Shown: positions 1 to 9,178 of the stretch, one piece after another | Position numbering within the stretch: the stretch's first letter is position 1 | Layout: the number at the start of each line of letters is the position of its first letter | From: Candidatus Auribacter fodinae | GTDB lineage: Bacteria > Auribacterota > Auribacteria > Auribacterales > Auribacteraceae | DNA length: 64,000 bases | Assembly: GCA_003599815.1 (NCBI GenBank) | Contig: QZJZ01000092.1 | Location: 1 to 64,000 of the forward strand | Direction: 5' to 3' | The notes under the pieces: generated by a model | The model's database searches: none | Seen by the model: only the letters and a program-made list of their open reading frames with translations | What the model was told of the DNA's origin: nothing | Position numbers and translations under genes: made by a program

Positions 1-253
1 AAGCAAAATAGCAAGCGGCATAATTGCTCTTGCGTCTCAGAATAATAATGCGCTGGTTTTTCTGGTTATGATAACAAAAGACCTTGTTCAAAAAGGATAT
101 AACGCAGGTAATCTTGTAAAGGGCATGGCTCAGATCGCCGGAGGTAATGGCGGAGGTCGGCCGGATATGGCACAAGCTGGAGCTCCCGATATATCAAAAC
201 TTGATGATGCGATTCAAACATTATATTCAACGCTGAACAAGCAGGATAAATAG
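1..253 (+). CDS. alaS: Alanyl-tRNA synthetase, C-terminal end (partial)
   Basis: Only the last 83 residues are in the window; the frame is open from base 2 and ends at the TAG at 251-253. AlaRS charges tRNA-Ala in the cytoplasm. The sequence shows the conserved glycine-rich C-terminal motif of the C-Ala domain, GGNGGGRPDMAQAG, which corresponds to the GGGGGGRPDMAQAG block known from AlaRS proteins. The stop codon is embedded in the Shine-Dalgarno of the next gene (TAGGAGG), so the two are likely cotranscribed. The alternative of a free-standing AlaX-type or DHHA1 protein cannot be excluded from the tail alone, but the motif and the terminal short helix fit full-length AlaRS best. Confidence 0.93.
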   Translation, partial: SKIASGIIALASQNNNALVFLVMITKDLVQKGYNAGNLVKGMAQIAGGNGGGRPDMAQAGAPDISKLDDAIQTLYSTLNKQDK

Positions 254-264
254 GAGGCAAAAAT

Positions 265-888
265 ATGCCTGACAGTCAAAACAACGTCCGGAATAGACGT
301 CGAAAGATCCTTATCGATAAACCACTTCAAATTAGATATACTATAATGGTTGTGGTACTGATTATTGCCTACTCAGCCTTGTTGATCTATACTGTCCATT
401 CTAATTCAACAACCACAACCAATATGCTTCTTGAGCTGATCGACAACAAACCCGAACTGGCAGGTAAATTTAAATCGGTAGATACCATTACTGTCCTTAT
501 TTCAGTAATCGGCATGGGTATAGCTACCCTTATCATAACGTACATAGGCATTTTCTCCACACATAAAGTCGCCGGACCTATTTATCGATTCAAGAAACAC
601 TTATCAAGCATTAAAGAAGGCAATTTTTCTGTGCGGACATACCTTCGGAAAAATGATATGCTGAATGAACTGGCTGATGATTTCAATCAGGCATCCGAAA
701 AATTAAAAGAATTCGTAGAAAATGATATAGTTTTTTCAGAAGATGTTTGCAGAAAAATTCAGTCAATACAGTCACAGCTTGATCAGCAGTCAATCGGGCC
801 TGATGAACTAAGTGAGGCTTTAAATGGGTTACAAACAGATATTGAAGATTTTATAAAAACAAAAAAGCTGTCTATCGGAATGATTTGA
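265..888 (+). CDS. HAMP-domain membrane protein, no output domain
   Basis: A 207-residue protein with two predicted membrane helices (about residues 25-43 and 75-97) flanking a short outside loop rich in threonine and asparagine. A HAMP-like linker follows (about 98-150, starting at the KVAGPIYRFKKHL stretch, with the typical GNFSVRTYLRKND segment). After HAMP there are only about 55 residues of predicted coiled coil and no histidine-kinase, GGDEF or chemotaxis signalling domain. It starts at ATG 265 behind TAGGAGG, which overlaps the alaS stop; its own TGA overlaps the GAGG ribosome site of hisD. Similar short HAMP proteins are often annotated as methyl-accepting-chemotaxis-like, but no methylation helix is visible. 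The role is unknown; a membrane scaffold or partner of another signalling protein is a guess. Confidence 0.8.
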   Translation: MPDSQNNVRNRRRKILIDKPLQIRYTIMVVVLIIAYSALLIYTVHSNSTTTTNMLLELIDNKPELAGKFKSVDTITVLISVIGMGIATLIITYIGIFSTHKVAGPIYRFKKHLSSIKEGNFSVRTYLRKNDMLNELADDFNQASEKLKEFVENDIVFSEDVCRKIQSIQSQLDQQSIGPDELSEALNGLQTDIEDFIKTKKLSIGMI

Positions 889-899
889 GGTCATAATAA

Positions 900-2180
900 A
901 TGAACTATTTTCGAAATCCAACACATGAGGAAATCCTGAATTTTTTACATAATGAAACCCTTGAGCAGGAAATCTCTTCGTCCGTTGCCGGCATTATTGA
1001 AGCAGTCAAGATTAACGGTGACCATGCCGTTCGGGAGTTCACGACTAAATTCGATAAAGTTAATTTAAAAGGATCCGCGCTGGATGTTTCGCAAAAAGAA
1101 TGGAAAGTCGCTTTAAAATCTATTGATCCAAAATTAGTGAACGCACTGAAGTCTGCAAAAGACAATATCATCGCATACCATGAAAAACAAAAGCGCCACG
1201 ACTGGACACTTGAATTAGCGGATAACTCTTATATTAAAGAACGGAGTGTGCCTCTGAAAAAGGCCGGTATTTATGTCCCCGGGGGGACGGCTCCACTGGT
1301 GTCAAGCGTGCTTATGTCCGTGCTCCCCGCACAGGTCGCAGGAGTTAAAGAAATTTATGTCTCAACACCGCCCCGTAAAGATGGAAATATTGATCCCGGC
1401 ATTCTCGCCGCTTGTGAGCTCTGTTCAGTAGCTGGCGTTTTTAAAATGGGCGGCGCTCAGGCTATCGCCGCTCTTGCGTTTGGTACGGAATCAATTCCGC
1501 AGGTAGACATCATTGTCGGACCGGGCAATCCGTATGTCACTGAAGCAAAGCGCCAGCTATTCGGTACAGTCGCCATTGATATGGTAGCAGGCCCAAGCGA
1601 AGTGCTGGTACTGGCAGACAACACCACTAATCCGCGTTATGCAGCTCTTGATTTGCTTTCACAGCTTGAACATGGAAAAGACAGTAAAGCCATTTGTATT
1701 TCTATTAGTTCCGAATTTACACAGAGTCTGAAAAACGCGCTTGTTGAAGAATGCGAACAACTGTCACGCGGAGATATACTCTCAGTTTCTATGAAAGAAG
1801 GGTTGATCATTATTGAGGTCGATTCCATATACGATATGATTGAACTTACGAATGCCATCGCGCCGGAACATCTTGAAATAATGTTAAAAAACCCCGAAAC
1901 CATTGTTGATAAAATAACGAATGCTGGTGTCATTTTTCTCGGTGATTTTACCCCGGAAGCCGTTGGCGATTATGTAGCAGGCCCCAGCCATGTGCTCCCT
2001 ACCGGTGGAAAAGCGCGCTTTTTTTCAGGCCTTTCAGTTTATCATTTCCAACGCAAGATGAGCGTGATACACTATAGCGAGGAAAAACTAAAAAGCGAAA
2101 TAACCCATATCAGTACCATTGCTTTATGCGAAGGTTTGGATGCTCACAGCGCATCCGCAGTAAAACGTTGCAAGGAGTAA
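900..2180 (+). CDS. hisD: Histidinol dehydrogenase
   Basis: HisD oxidises L-histidinol to L-histidine in two NAD-dependent steps, the last reactions of histidine synthesis. The 426-residue length is normal for the family. Visible signature blocks are GIYVPGG at 123-129, GPGNPYV at 207-213, GPSEVLVLAD at 231-240, the QLEHG segment around 255-259 carrying the zinc-binding Glu/His pair, APEHLE near 330 and a C-terminal HVLPTGG block. It is the first gene of a seven-gene his run, each gene separated by a few bases or overlapping. GAGG, overlapping the previous stop, serves as ribosome site. Confidence 0.97.
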   Translation: MNYFRNPTHEEILNFLHNETLEQEISSSVAGIIEAVKINGDHAVREFTTKFDKVNLKGSALDVSQKEWKVALKSIDPKLVNALKSAKDNIIAYHEKQKRHDWTLELADNSYIKERSVPLKKAGIYVPGGTAPLVSSVLMSVLPAQVAGVKEIYVSTPPRKDGNIDPGILAACELCSVAGVFKMGGAQAIAALAFGTESIPQVDIIVGPGNPYVTEAKRQLFGTVAIDMVAGPSEVLVLADNTTNPRYAALDLLSQLEHGKDSKAICISISSEFTQSLKNALVEECEQLSRGDILSVSMKEGLIIIEVDSIYDMIELTNAIAPEHLEIMLKNPETIVDKITNAGVIFLGDFTPEAVGDYVAGPSHVLPTGGKARFFSGLSVYHFQRKMSVIHYSEEKLKSEITHISTIALCEGLDAHSASAVKRCKE

Positions 2181-2183
2181 AAA

Positions 2184-3224
2184 GTGAATTTTTTTCGTCA
2201 AAATATTCAGGACATGTCCCCGTATGTTCCGGGATTACAACTAAATGACCCTGATATCATTAAATTAAATACCAATGAGAATCCTTTTCCCCCGTCGAAT
2301 ACGGTTTTAAATGCGGTTCGTGAGGGCGTGAACACTTCACTCAGACTATATCCGAATCCAACATCCGACACACTGCGTGATACTCTGGCATTCACATACT
2401 CATTGAAAAGAGAACAAATTATTGTTGGTAATGGTTCTGACGAAGTTTTGGCTATGATAATGCGCGCCTGTGTTGCACCGGGTGATAATGTGCTTTTATT
2501 TTATCCGACATACAGTTTATATGACGTACTCGCTTACGCGAATGACGCGACTATCACCGAGATAGAGCTCGACGAGTCGTTTAATATACCGGACAAAGCG
2601 TTTGGTGTAAAAGCACGATTATGTTACCTGCCGAATCCAAATGTTCCCGCCGGTAATTATATTGATAAACAAACCATTATCCGGCTTGCAGAATCAATAG
2701 GTGGATTACTGGTGATAGATGAGGCATATGTCGATTTCGCAGAACAATCCTGTATCGACCTTGTCGAGAAATATAACAATATCGTTGTCACGAGAACCTT
2801 TTCAAAATCTTTTTCATTGGCTGGAATGCGTATCGGCTATGCAGTTGCCAAGCCTTCGGTTATAGCAGGCGTCATGAAAGTGAAAGATTCATATAACCTT
2901 GACAGAATCAGTGAGATAGCCGCTACAGCCTCAATCAGGGATTTAGCGGAGATCAAAAAACGGTGTTCATATATCAAGCATGTAAGAGACAATACAGCTC
3001 AACGCCTGAGATCAATGAATTTTCATGTTTTGCCATCACAAACGAATTTTTTGTTTGTCAAACCGCCAGGTGTTGACGCAGAATACTTATATGAAGCGTT
3101 GCTAAACAGAAAAATCCTTGTCCGCTTTTTCAATCAGTGCAGAGTGAAGGAATATTTGCGTATCACTATTGGTATGCAGGAAGATATGGATATATTAATC
3201 AGTACGCTAAAAGAGTTATTATAA
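2184..3224 (+). CDS. hisC: Histidinol-phosphate aminotransferase
   Basis: PLP-dependent fold-type I aminotransferase (346 residues) that converts imidazole-acetol phosphate to histidinol phosphate with glutamate. The PLP lysine is K208 in TFSKSFSLAGMRIGY, and the ring-nitrogen aspartate is D179 in LVIDEAY; the NENP segment near the N-terminus (residues 31-34) is also typical. The start is a GTG at 2184 preceded by AAGGAG, only three bases after the hisD stop. The family also contains aromatic and cobalamin-pathway (CobD) members, but the operon position makes the histidine role the natural reading. Confidence 0.96.
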   Translation: MNFFRQNIQDMSPYVPGLQLNDPDIIKLNTNENPFPPSNTVLNAVREGVNTSLRLYPNPTSDTLRDTLAFTYSLKREQIIVGNGSDEVLAMIMRACVAPGDNVLLFYPTYSLYDVLAYANDATITEIELDESFNIPDKAFGVKARLCYLPNPNVPAGNYIDKQTIIRLAESIGGLLVIDEAYVDFAEQSCIDLVEKYNNIVVTRTFSKSFSLAGMRIGYAVAKPSVIAGVMKVKDSYNLDRISEIAATASIRDLAEIKKRCSYIKHVRDNTAQRLRSMNFHVLPSQTNFLFVKPPGVDAEYLYEALLNRKILVRFFNQCRVKEYLRITIGMQEDMDILISTLKELL

Positions 3225-3233
3225 GAGGTACAT

Positions 3234-3827
3234 ATGACAGCACGGCAAGCAGATATAGCACGGGTAACCAAAGAAACCAATATAAAAGCTCATGTCCAAA
3301 TTGACGGGACAGGTGATTATACAATTTCTACGGGTATACCTTTTTTTGATCACATGCTAGAACTCTTTACAAAGCACGGCTTATTTACCCTTACCGTTAA
3401 AGCTGTTGGAGATGTGGATGTGGATTATCACCATACTGTTGAAGATACCGGAATCGCTCTTGGCGATGCCTTTAATAAAGCCCTTGGAGACAGGAAAGGT
3501 ATCGTTCGCTACGGGATCGCTTCTGTTCCAATGGATGAAGCCCGCGTTGAAGTCGCGGTTGACCTCGGCGGCCGGCCGTTTGTGGTATATAATATCCCTG
3601 AGGCTGATCGTTGTATTAAAGATATCCCTATGCAGTTATTTGAAGAATTCCTGCGCGGGTTTGCCATCTCATGTAAAATGAATATTCATGTCCGGTATTT
3701 ACATGGAGTCAATACCCATCATATAATAGAATCCATGTTTAAGAGTTTTGCTCGAGCCATGGATCAGGCTTGTTCGCTTGATACCCGTCTGGAAGGAAAA
3801 ATTCCCTCAACAAAAGGTGTTTTATGA
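3234..3827 (+). CDS. hisB: Imidazoleglycerol-phosphate dehydratase
   Basis: Monofunctional HisB of 197 residues, the dehydratase that makes imidazole-acetol phosphate. Both halves of the duplicated manganese-binding fold show their histidine motifs: FFDHML at 37-42, HHTVED at 66-71 and THHIIES around 161-167, with the E in the ED pair acting in catalysis in known enzymes. There is no fused histidinol-phosphatase domain, unlike the enterobacterial enzyme, and no separate phosphatase (HisN or HisJ) is seen in the window. An AGAGG ribosome site precedes the ATG. The stop overlaps the start of hisH by ATGA. Confidence 0.97.
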   Translation: MTARQADIARVTKETNIKAHVQIDGTGDYTISTGIPFFDHMLELFTKHGLFTLTVKAVGDVDVDYHHTVEDTGIALGDAFNKALGDRKGIVRYGIASVPMDEARVEVAVDLGGRPFVVYNIPEADRCIKDIPMQLFEEFLRGFAISCKMNIHVRYLHGVNTHHIIESMFKSFARAMDQACSLDTRLEGKIPSTKGVL

Positions 3828-4438
3828 TTACTGTTGTCGATTATGGTATGGGAAACTTACGAAGCGTCGTCAAGGCGTTTGAGCATGTCGGTGCAGAGGT
3901 GGAAGTTGTTTCCACAGCAAAAGCTGTCGACAAAGCGACCGCACTCGTCGTACCGGGTGTCGGCGCGTTTGACGATTGTATGACAACACTTGGCAAAGCA
4001 AATCTTGATGAAGCTATTAACCGCCATATATTTCATGGTAAACCATATTTAGGGATTTGTCTCGGACATCAGATTTTATTTGAGGCGCATGAAGAAAGCC
4101 GTAAAAAAATTCCCGGGTTAGGTATCTTTCCCGGTACCGTCAGACGGTTTCCTTCAGACCTGAAAGTGCCTCACATGGGCTGGAATCAAATCAAGATTTA
4201 TCGTAAAAAATGCCCTTTACTACGCGGAGTGGAAGACGGCGAAATGTTTTATTTTGTACATTCCTATTACACTGAACCTCTTGATTCAAGAATAGTTGCA
4301 ACTCGTACGGATTATGGCGTAAATTTCACATCAATGATCTGGGATGGGTCACTGTTGTATTCTGTCCAGTTTCACCCTGAAAAAAGTCAGAACGCCGGTT
4401 TACAGATTCTCAAAAACTACACAGAGCTATACGGATAA
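3824..4438 (+). CDS. hisH: Imidazole glycerol phosphate synthase, glutaminase subunit
   Basis: Class I glutamine amidotransferase (204 residues) that hydrolyses glutamine and channels ammonia to HisF. The nucleophile cysteine is C79 in YLGICLGHQ and the His-Glu pair lies in VQFHPEKS near residue 185; the N-terminal DYGMGNL motif is typical of HisH. It is translationally coupled to hisB through an ATGA overlap. The synthase partner hisF is two genes downstream, after hisA. Confidence 0.97.
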   Translation: MITVVDYGMGNLRSVVKAFEHVGAEVEVVSTAKAVDKATALVVPGVGAFDDCMTTLGKANLDEAINRHIFHGKPYLGICLGHQILFEAHEESRKKIPGLGIFPGTVRRFPSDLKVPHMGWNQIKIYRKKCPLLRGVEDGEMFYFVHSYYTEPLDSRIVATRTDYGVNFTSMIWDGSLLYSVQFHPEKSQNAGLQILKNYTELYG

Positions 4439-4455
4439 GATAAAGGACTCGATTC

Positions 4456-5184
4456 ATGATCATAATTCCTGCGATTGATTTACGGGATGGAAAATGTGTA
4501 CGCCTCACGCAAGGGCGCGCTGACAAGCAAACCGTGTTCAGCGACAGCCCCGCTGAAGTTGCAAAACGCTGGCAAGACGCTGGTGCACAACGGTTACATG
4601 TAGTCGACTTGGAAGGCGCCTTTGAAGGAACACCCAAGAACGCCTCAGCAGTGGAACAGATACGACATGTTTTTGACGGGATTATCGAGTTCGGCGGCGG
4701 AATACGTACAACACAAGATATTGACCTCATGATTGGAACTGGTGTCGACCGCATCATACTGGGAACAAAAGTCTATCAGTCGCATGATTTTGTCAAACAA
4801 TGTATCTCAATATATGGAGATATGTTTATCGCCGGGATTGATGCCAAAGACGGCATGGTCGCTATTAAAGGATGGGTTGAAACCACTGATATCAGTGCTG
4901 TTGAACTTGCCCGTTCTATGGAAACACTGGGCATAAAAGAAATTATTTTTACTGATATCGCCTGCGACGGAATGATGGCCGGACCAAATATCAAGAGCCT
5001 TAAAGAAGTGCTTCAGGCAGTTAAGATTTCAGTTATCGCTTCCGGCGGAATCAGTAATAAGACAGATCTAAATGCTCTCGCGCAAATTGGAAACAAACGG
5101 CTGACCGGCGCCATTATCGGAAAAGCCTTATATACGGGCGATATTAATCTGCAAGAGGTGATAGAATGCTGGCAAAACGTATAA
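4456..5184 (+). CDS. hisA: ProFAR isomerase
   Basis: HisA, 242 residues, performs the Amadori isomerisation of N-(5-phosphoribosyl)formimino-AICAR ribonucleotide in histidine synthesis. It is a TIM barrel with two half-barrel phosphate sites: FGGGIRT in the first half and ASGGISN in the second. The catalytic aspartates are D8 in PAIDLRDG and the one in the [14 protein letters not shown] segment. The 3-prime end overlaps hisF by 19 bases, so the two are probably translationally coupled. HisA and HisF are paralogues; this copy carries the HisA-type [13 protein letters not shown]-terminus. Confidence 0.97.
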   Translation: MIIIPAIDLRDGKCVRLTQGRADKQTVFSDSPAEVAKRWQDAGAQRLHVVDLEGAFEGTPKNASAVEQIRHVFDGIIEFGGGIRTTQDIDLMIGTGVDRIILGTKVYQSHDFVKQCISIYGDMFIAGIDAKDGMVAIKGWVETTDISAVELARSMETLGIKEIIFTDIACDGMMAGPNIKSLKEVLQAVKISVIASGGISNKTDLNALAQIGNKRLTGAIIGKALYTGDINLQEVIECWQNV

Positions 5185-5921
5185 TCCCCTGCCTTGACGT
5201 TAATCAGGGACGTGTAGTTAAAGGCGTAAACTTCCTTAATCTCGTCGATGCCGGTGACCCTGTCGAAGCGGCATGCCGGTATGATGAAATGGGAGCCGAT
5301 GAGCTCGTTTTTCTTGATATTACCGCATCTGCGGAAAAACGAGATATCATCATCGACGTTGTTGAAAAAACCGCCGCGAAAATTTTTATTCCGCTCACAG
5401 TCGGCGGTGGTATCAACAAAATGGAAGATATCCGCAACCTTCTGAATGCCGGCGCGGATAAAGTATCCATAAATACTGCCGCAGTACAAAATATTGATTT
5501 CGTCCGAAAATCAGCAAAAAAGTTCGGTTCTCAATGTATCGTTGTCGCAATCGACGTCAAATTGTCAGGCGACCATTACGAAGTGTTTATTCATGGCGGA
5601 AGAACTCCAACCGGTATTGAAGCAATCTCATGGGCAAAACGTGTTGAAAAAGCCGGAGCTGGAGAAATACTGCTGACAAGCATGGAAACAGACGGGACAA
5701 AAAACGGGTATGACATAGACATTACCCGCCAGATATCTGAGTCGGTTAATATTCCGGTTATCGCATCGGGGGGAGCCGGTGAACTAGCTCACTTATATGA
5801 CGCACTGGTTGACGGTAAGGCTGACGCTGTACTTGCCGCATCAATATTTCATTATAAAGAACTTTCTATTCGCCAATGTAAAGAATATTTATTATCAAAA
5901 GGAGTTACAATACGGTTATGA
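5166..5921 (+). CDS. hisF: Imidazole glycerol phosphate synthase, cyclase subunit
   Basis: HisF, 251 residues, a TIM barrel that uses ammonia from HisH to make imidazole glycerol phosphate and AICAR. The catalytic aspartates are D11 in [13 protein letters not shown] and D130-equivalent in VVAIDVK. Phosphate-binding glycines are in VGGGINK and ASGGAGE. The start lies inside the end of hisA, and the stop overlaps the hisI start by ATGA. Length and motifs are canonical. Confidence 0.97.
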   Translation: MLAKRIIPCLDVNQGRVVKGVNFLNLVDAGDPVEAACRYDEMGADELVFLDITASAEKRDIIIDVVEKTAAKIFIPLTVGGGINKMEDIRNLLNAGADKVSINTAAVQNIDFVRKSAKKFGSQCIVVAIDVKLSGDHYEVFIHGGRTPTGIEAISWAKRVEKAGAGEILLTSMETDGTKNGYDIDITRQISESVNIPVIASGGAGELAHLYDALVDGKADAVLAASIFHYKELSIRQCKEYLLSKGVTIRL

Positions 5922-6304
5922 GTTTTGTAGACAAAGTAAAATATGACGCTAACGGCCTTGTACCCGCCATAGTGCAGGATTATAATGACGGAGAGGTTCT
6001 TATGCTTGCCTACATGAACAAAGCTTCATTGCAGGCAACGCTTGACTCTAAAAGAGCCACTTTCTGGAGCAGGTCTCGCCAGAAATTCTGGATTAAAGGT
6101 GAATCTTCCGGCAACATTCAGGAAGTAAAGGGTTTATTTTATGACTGTGACATTGATACCATTCTTGTCAAAGTCATCCAGCATGGCGGAGCCGCCTGTC
6201 ACGAAGGATATCGTTCATGTTTTTTTACACAAGTGCTGGAAGATGGAACTGAACAGGTTATTGGCGAAAGAGTTTTTGACCCTAATCAGGTTTATAAAAA
6301 GTAA
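5918..6304 (+). CDS. hisI: Phosphoribosyl-AMP cyclohydrolase
   Basis: HisI, 128 residues, opens the purine ring of PR-AMP in the third step of histidine synthesis. The zinc and magnesium motifs are visible: [16 protein letters not shown], then DCDIDT and CHEGYRSCF with the conserved cysteines. It is the stand-alone cyclohydrolase; the pyrophosphatase domain (HisE), fused in many bacteria, is missing here, as is hisG, so both must be encoded elsewhere if the pathway is complete. The ATG overlaps the hisF stop. Confidence 0.96.
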   Translation: MSFVDKVKYDANGLVPAIVQDYNDGEVLMLAYMNKASLQATLDSKRATFWSRSRQKFWIKGESSGNIQEVKGLFYDCDIDTILVKVIQHGGAACHEGYRSCFFTQVLEDGTEQVIGERVFDPNQVYKK

Positions 6305-6313
6305 CTGAGTTCA

Positions 6314-7276
6314 ATGCGAGCGCTTGTTTTATCTGACGGAAAACTCCGGCTAGCTAATATTGACAAGCCTATCCCGGCTCAGAATGAATGCCTTATAAAA
6401 ATTCTATGCGCGGGTATATGCAATACGGACATTGAGTTGCTGCGGGGATACATGGGATTTAATGGTGTACCCGGTCACGAATTTGTCGGGCAAATCATTA
6501 CCTCTTCTGACCCAAAGTTAATGGGTAAGCGTGTTGTTGGGGAAATTAATATTGGATGCGGTGCCTGTTCATGGTGCCGCTCCGGCAATAAGGAACACTG
6601 TCCTGCACGTTCCGTGCTTGGCATCCTGAACAAGAACGGTGTATTCGCAGAATATATCACACTTCCAGCAGAAAATCTTCATGTTGTCCCTGAATCAATT
6701 TCTAATGAGCAGGCGGTTTTTACAGAACCGTTAGCCGCCGCGATTCGTATTGTACAGCAGGTACATCTGAATCCTGAAGACAAAATTGCGATCATTGGTG
6801 ACGGTAAACTAGGACTACTCATCGCTCAGGTCTTACAATCTAACACAATATTTGACTTTACTCTGTTCGGAAGGCATCCAGAAAGAACTGACCAGCTGAA
6901 ATCTTGTTCTGCGATAAAAATCGTAACAAACTACGAATCCAATAGATATCACGCCAAATTTGATGCTGTTATTGAAGCATCAGGTACGCAAGATGGTTTC
7001 CTGCAAGCGATTAATATGCTAAAACCTCTCGGACACTTGATTTTGAAAAGCACTGTTGCAGAAGGTTCACAGTTGAACCTTGCTCCAATTGTGATCAACG
7101 AGCTCACAGTAACCGGATCACGATGCGGCCCTTTCGCTCCTGCATTGCGCATGCTTGAAAATGGTTCCATTCATCCGGAGAATATGATCAGCGCCGCATA
7201 TTCACTGGACAATTGGGAAGAAGCATTTAAAACTGCTCTAAAAAAAGGCGTACTTAAAGTAGTGCTAACACCTTAA
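6314..7276 (+). CDS. Zinc-dependent medium-chain alcohol dehydrogenase-like protein
   Basis: A 320-residue member of the medium-chain dehydrogenase/reductase superfamily. The catalytic-zinc cysteine is in CAGICNTDIELLRG, followed by GHEFVG. A structural-zinc lobe is present with cysteines in GCGACSWCRSGNKEHC. The NAD(P)-binding Rossmann stretch is IIGDGKLGLLIAQVL. It is nearest in style to threonine/sorbitol-dehydrogenase-like members, but the substrate cannot be read from sequence. It starts nine bases after hisI, so it is probably cotranscribed with the his genes. Its stop codon overlaps that of the convergent asnB gene (bases 7273-7276). An additional role in histidine metabolism is not supported by known pathways. 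Confidence 0.9.
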   Translation: MRALVLSDGKLRLANIDKPIPAQNECLIKILCAGICNTDIELLRGYMGFNGVPGHEFVGQIITSSDPKLMGKRVVGEINIGCGACSWCRSGNKEHCPARSVLGILNKNGVFAEYITLPAENLHVVPESISNEQAVFTEPLAAAIRIVQQVHLNPEDKIAIIGDGKLGLLIAQVLQSNTIFDFTLFGRHPERTDQLKSCSAIKIVTNYESNRYHAKFDAVIEASGTQDGFLQAINMLKPLGHLILKSTVAEGSQLNLAPIVINELTVTGSRCGPFAPALRMLENGSIHPENMISAAYSLDNWEEAFKTALKKGVLKVVLTP

Positions 7277-9174
7277 TTTTTAACATTGGCTATATATTTC
7301 TTGTGCCATGATTCCAGAAAGAGCATCATCCACAAATTATTGCCATAATTTTTTAAGCCTGATTGATGCTGGTTCCATAATTTTTCGATGTATGACCGTT
7401 GAATAAGCGTTGAAATAAAAGATCCTCTGTCCATAAGAATTGAGGATGCTTTGTCTTGCAGTTCTTTTCGTAACCACGTGTCAATCGGTATTTCAAATCC
7501 TTGTTTTTTCCTATACAAAATTGAATCAGGCAACAATTTTTCCAAAGATTTTTTGAATATGTATTTGGAGGTAAACCCTTTTAATTTATAGTCAGCAGGG
7601 ATTTTTGCGCAAAATTCCATAAATTTATGGTCTAGCAAAGGGACACGCACTTCAAGAGCATGAGCCATGCTTGCCCTGTCAACCTTAACAAGATAATCAT
7701 CAGGAAGAAATGTTTTAATTTCCGTGTATAACACCTTGTCAAGAAAGTGATTACTATCCGCTTGATGATAATATTTTTCCATCATCCAGCGGGATCGATA
7801 ACCACCTAGTTCACGCCGGAATTCAGGGGTAAGAATAGTGTTGAGAAATGATTCGTCATACACAGATATTGTGTTAAAATATGCGTCAAACGAATCTTTG
7901 GCTATATTCTGAAAAAGAGTTTTTGCGCGAAACACCTGAGGCAGCCAATCCGCTTTCGGATATATTGACCCAAGCGCTCCAAAAACAGGCTGTCTGATAA
8001 CAGCAGGAATGAATTGGCGAAGCCGGTTTTCCAAACAATCATAAACATACCGCCTATAGCCAGCAAAATCCTCATCACCCCCATCACCAGAGAGGGCAAC
8101 CGTTACTTTCCTGCGTGTAATCTGTGAAAGATAATATGACGGTATTGCCGAAGTGTCCGCAAACGGCTCATCGTAAAAATGAACGATATGATCAAGAATC
8201 GAAACCGCATCAGGACGGACAACATGCTCAAAATGGTCTGTCTTATACAGTTTTGCTACTTCACGTGCATAAGGTAGCTCGGAAATCCTGTCAATATCAA
8301 AGCCTATGGAACAGGTTTTTACAGGTTCATTAATAATACCTGCCATCGTAGCGGCTACAGCACTGGAATCAATACCGCCGCTCAGAAATGCTCCAAGCGG
8401 TACATCGCTTATCAAATGGGACGATACGCTTTGCCTTAGGTTATCAAGAATCATTTCTTTTAATTCATGTTCATTACTGTCAAGTTTTTCAGCAAATGAA
8501 ATATCCCAATACTGGCGAATATCCAGATTAGCCTGCTCCATATTTATGCTCATGCAGTGTCCTGCATCAAGCTTCTTTATGTGGGCAAAAATACTTTTGG
8601 GCGCAGGTATAAAAGAAAAGGTGAAATAATCATATATTGCCGTGTAATCAAGATCACGCGGAATATCATCACCATACTTGAGTATCGGCTTTATTTCTGA
8701 AGCAAAAATCAGTTTTTTTCCATCAAAAAAATAATAAACCGGTTTAATGCCAACCCGGTCTCGGGCGATAAACAGTTTTTGCTTCCTTTTATCCCATATG
8801 GCGTAAGCAAACATGCCCTGCAAATAAGATACAGATTCTTCTCCGTACTCCTCATACATATGAACAATGACTTCTGTATCGGAATGGGTAGAAAACTGAT
8901 GTCCTTTGCCTTCAAGATCTTTTTTCAGTTCCTGAAAATTATATATTTCACCGTTAAAAACGATCCAGACAGTATCGTCTTCATTTGCAAGAGGCTGTTT
9001 TCCACCGGAAAGGTCAATAATGCTTAGCCGCCTGTGCGCGATACCAACCCCATCATCAAAATGATATCCTTCCGCGTCCGGGCCCCTGTGCGAGATAGTA
9101 TCATTCATTGCTTTAAGCAACTGTTTAGTAACAGGCTTCTTATTGAAATGAAGGACTCCAGCTATACCACACAT
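7273..9174 (-). CDS. asnB: Asparagine synthetase (glutamine-hydrolysing)
   Basis: A 633-residue AsnB-family protein. It has an N-terminal Ntn glutaminase domain with the nucleophile C2 (MCGIAGVLHF, with the usual RGPD and NGEIYN segments), then an ATP-pyrophosphatase synthetase domain with the SGGIDSSA loop and SGDGGDE. The reaction is aspartate + glutamine + ATP to asparagine. The length and the C-terminal region match the subfamily often found in exopolysaccharide loci, where the true acceptor may be a sugar. The next genes upstream are an acyltransferase and a glycosyltransferase, with which it forms an operon (4-bp gap), so modification of a polysaccharide is possible. Confidence 0.93.
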   Translation of the reverse strand: MCGIAGVLHFNKKPVTKQLLKAMNDTISHRGPDAEGYHFDDGVGIAHRRLSIIDLSGGKQPLANEDDTVWIVFNGEIYNFQELKKDLEGKGHQFSTHSDTEVIVHMYEEYGEESVSYLQGMFAYAIWDKRKQKLFIARDRVGIKPVYYFFDGKKLIFASEIKPILKYGDDIPRDLDYTAIYDYFTFSFIPAPKSIFAHIKKLDAGHCMSINMEQANLDIRQYWDISFAEKLDSNEHELKEMILDNLRQSVSSHLISDVPLGAFLSGGIDSSAVAATMAGIINEPVKTCSIGFDIDRISELPYAREVAKLYKTDHFEHVVRPDAVSILDHIVHFYDEPFADTSAIPSYYLSQITRRKVTVALSGDGGDEDFAGYRRYVYDCLENRLRQFIPAVIRQPVFGALGSIYPKADWLPQVFRAKTLFQNIAKDSFDAYFNTISVYDESFLNTILTPEFRRELGGYRSRWMMEKYYHQADSNHFLDKVLYTEIKTFLPDDYLVKVDRASMAHALEVRVPLLDHKFMEFCAKIPADYKLKGFTSKYIFKKSLEKLLPDSILYRKKQGFEIPIDTWLRKELQDKASSILMDRGSFISTLIQRSYIEKLWNQHQSGLKNYGNNLWMMLFLESWHKKYIANVKN

Positions 9175-9178
9175 AAAA

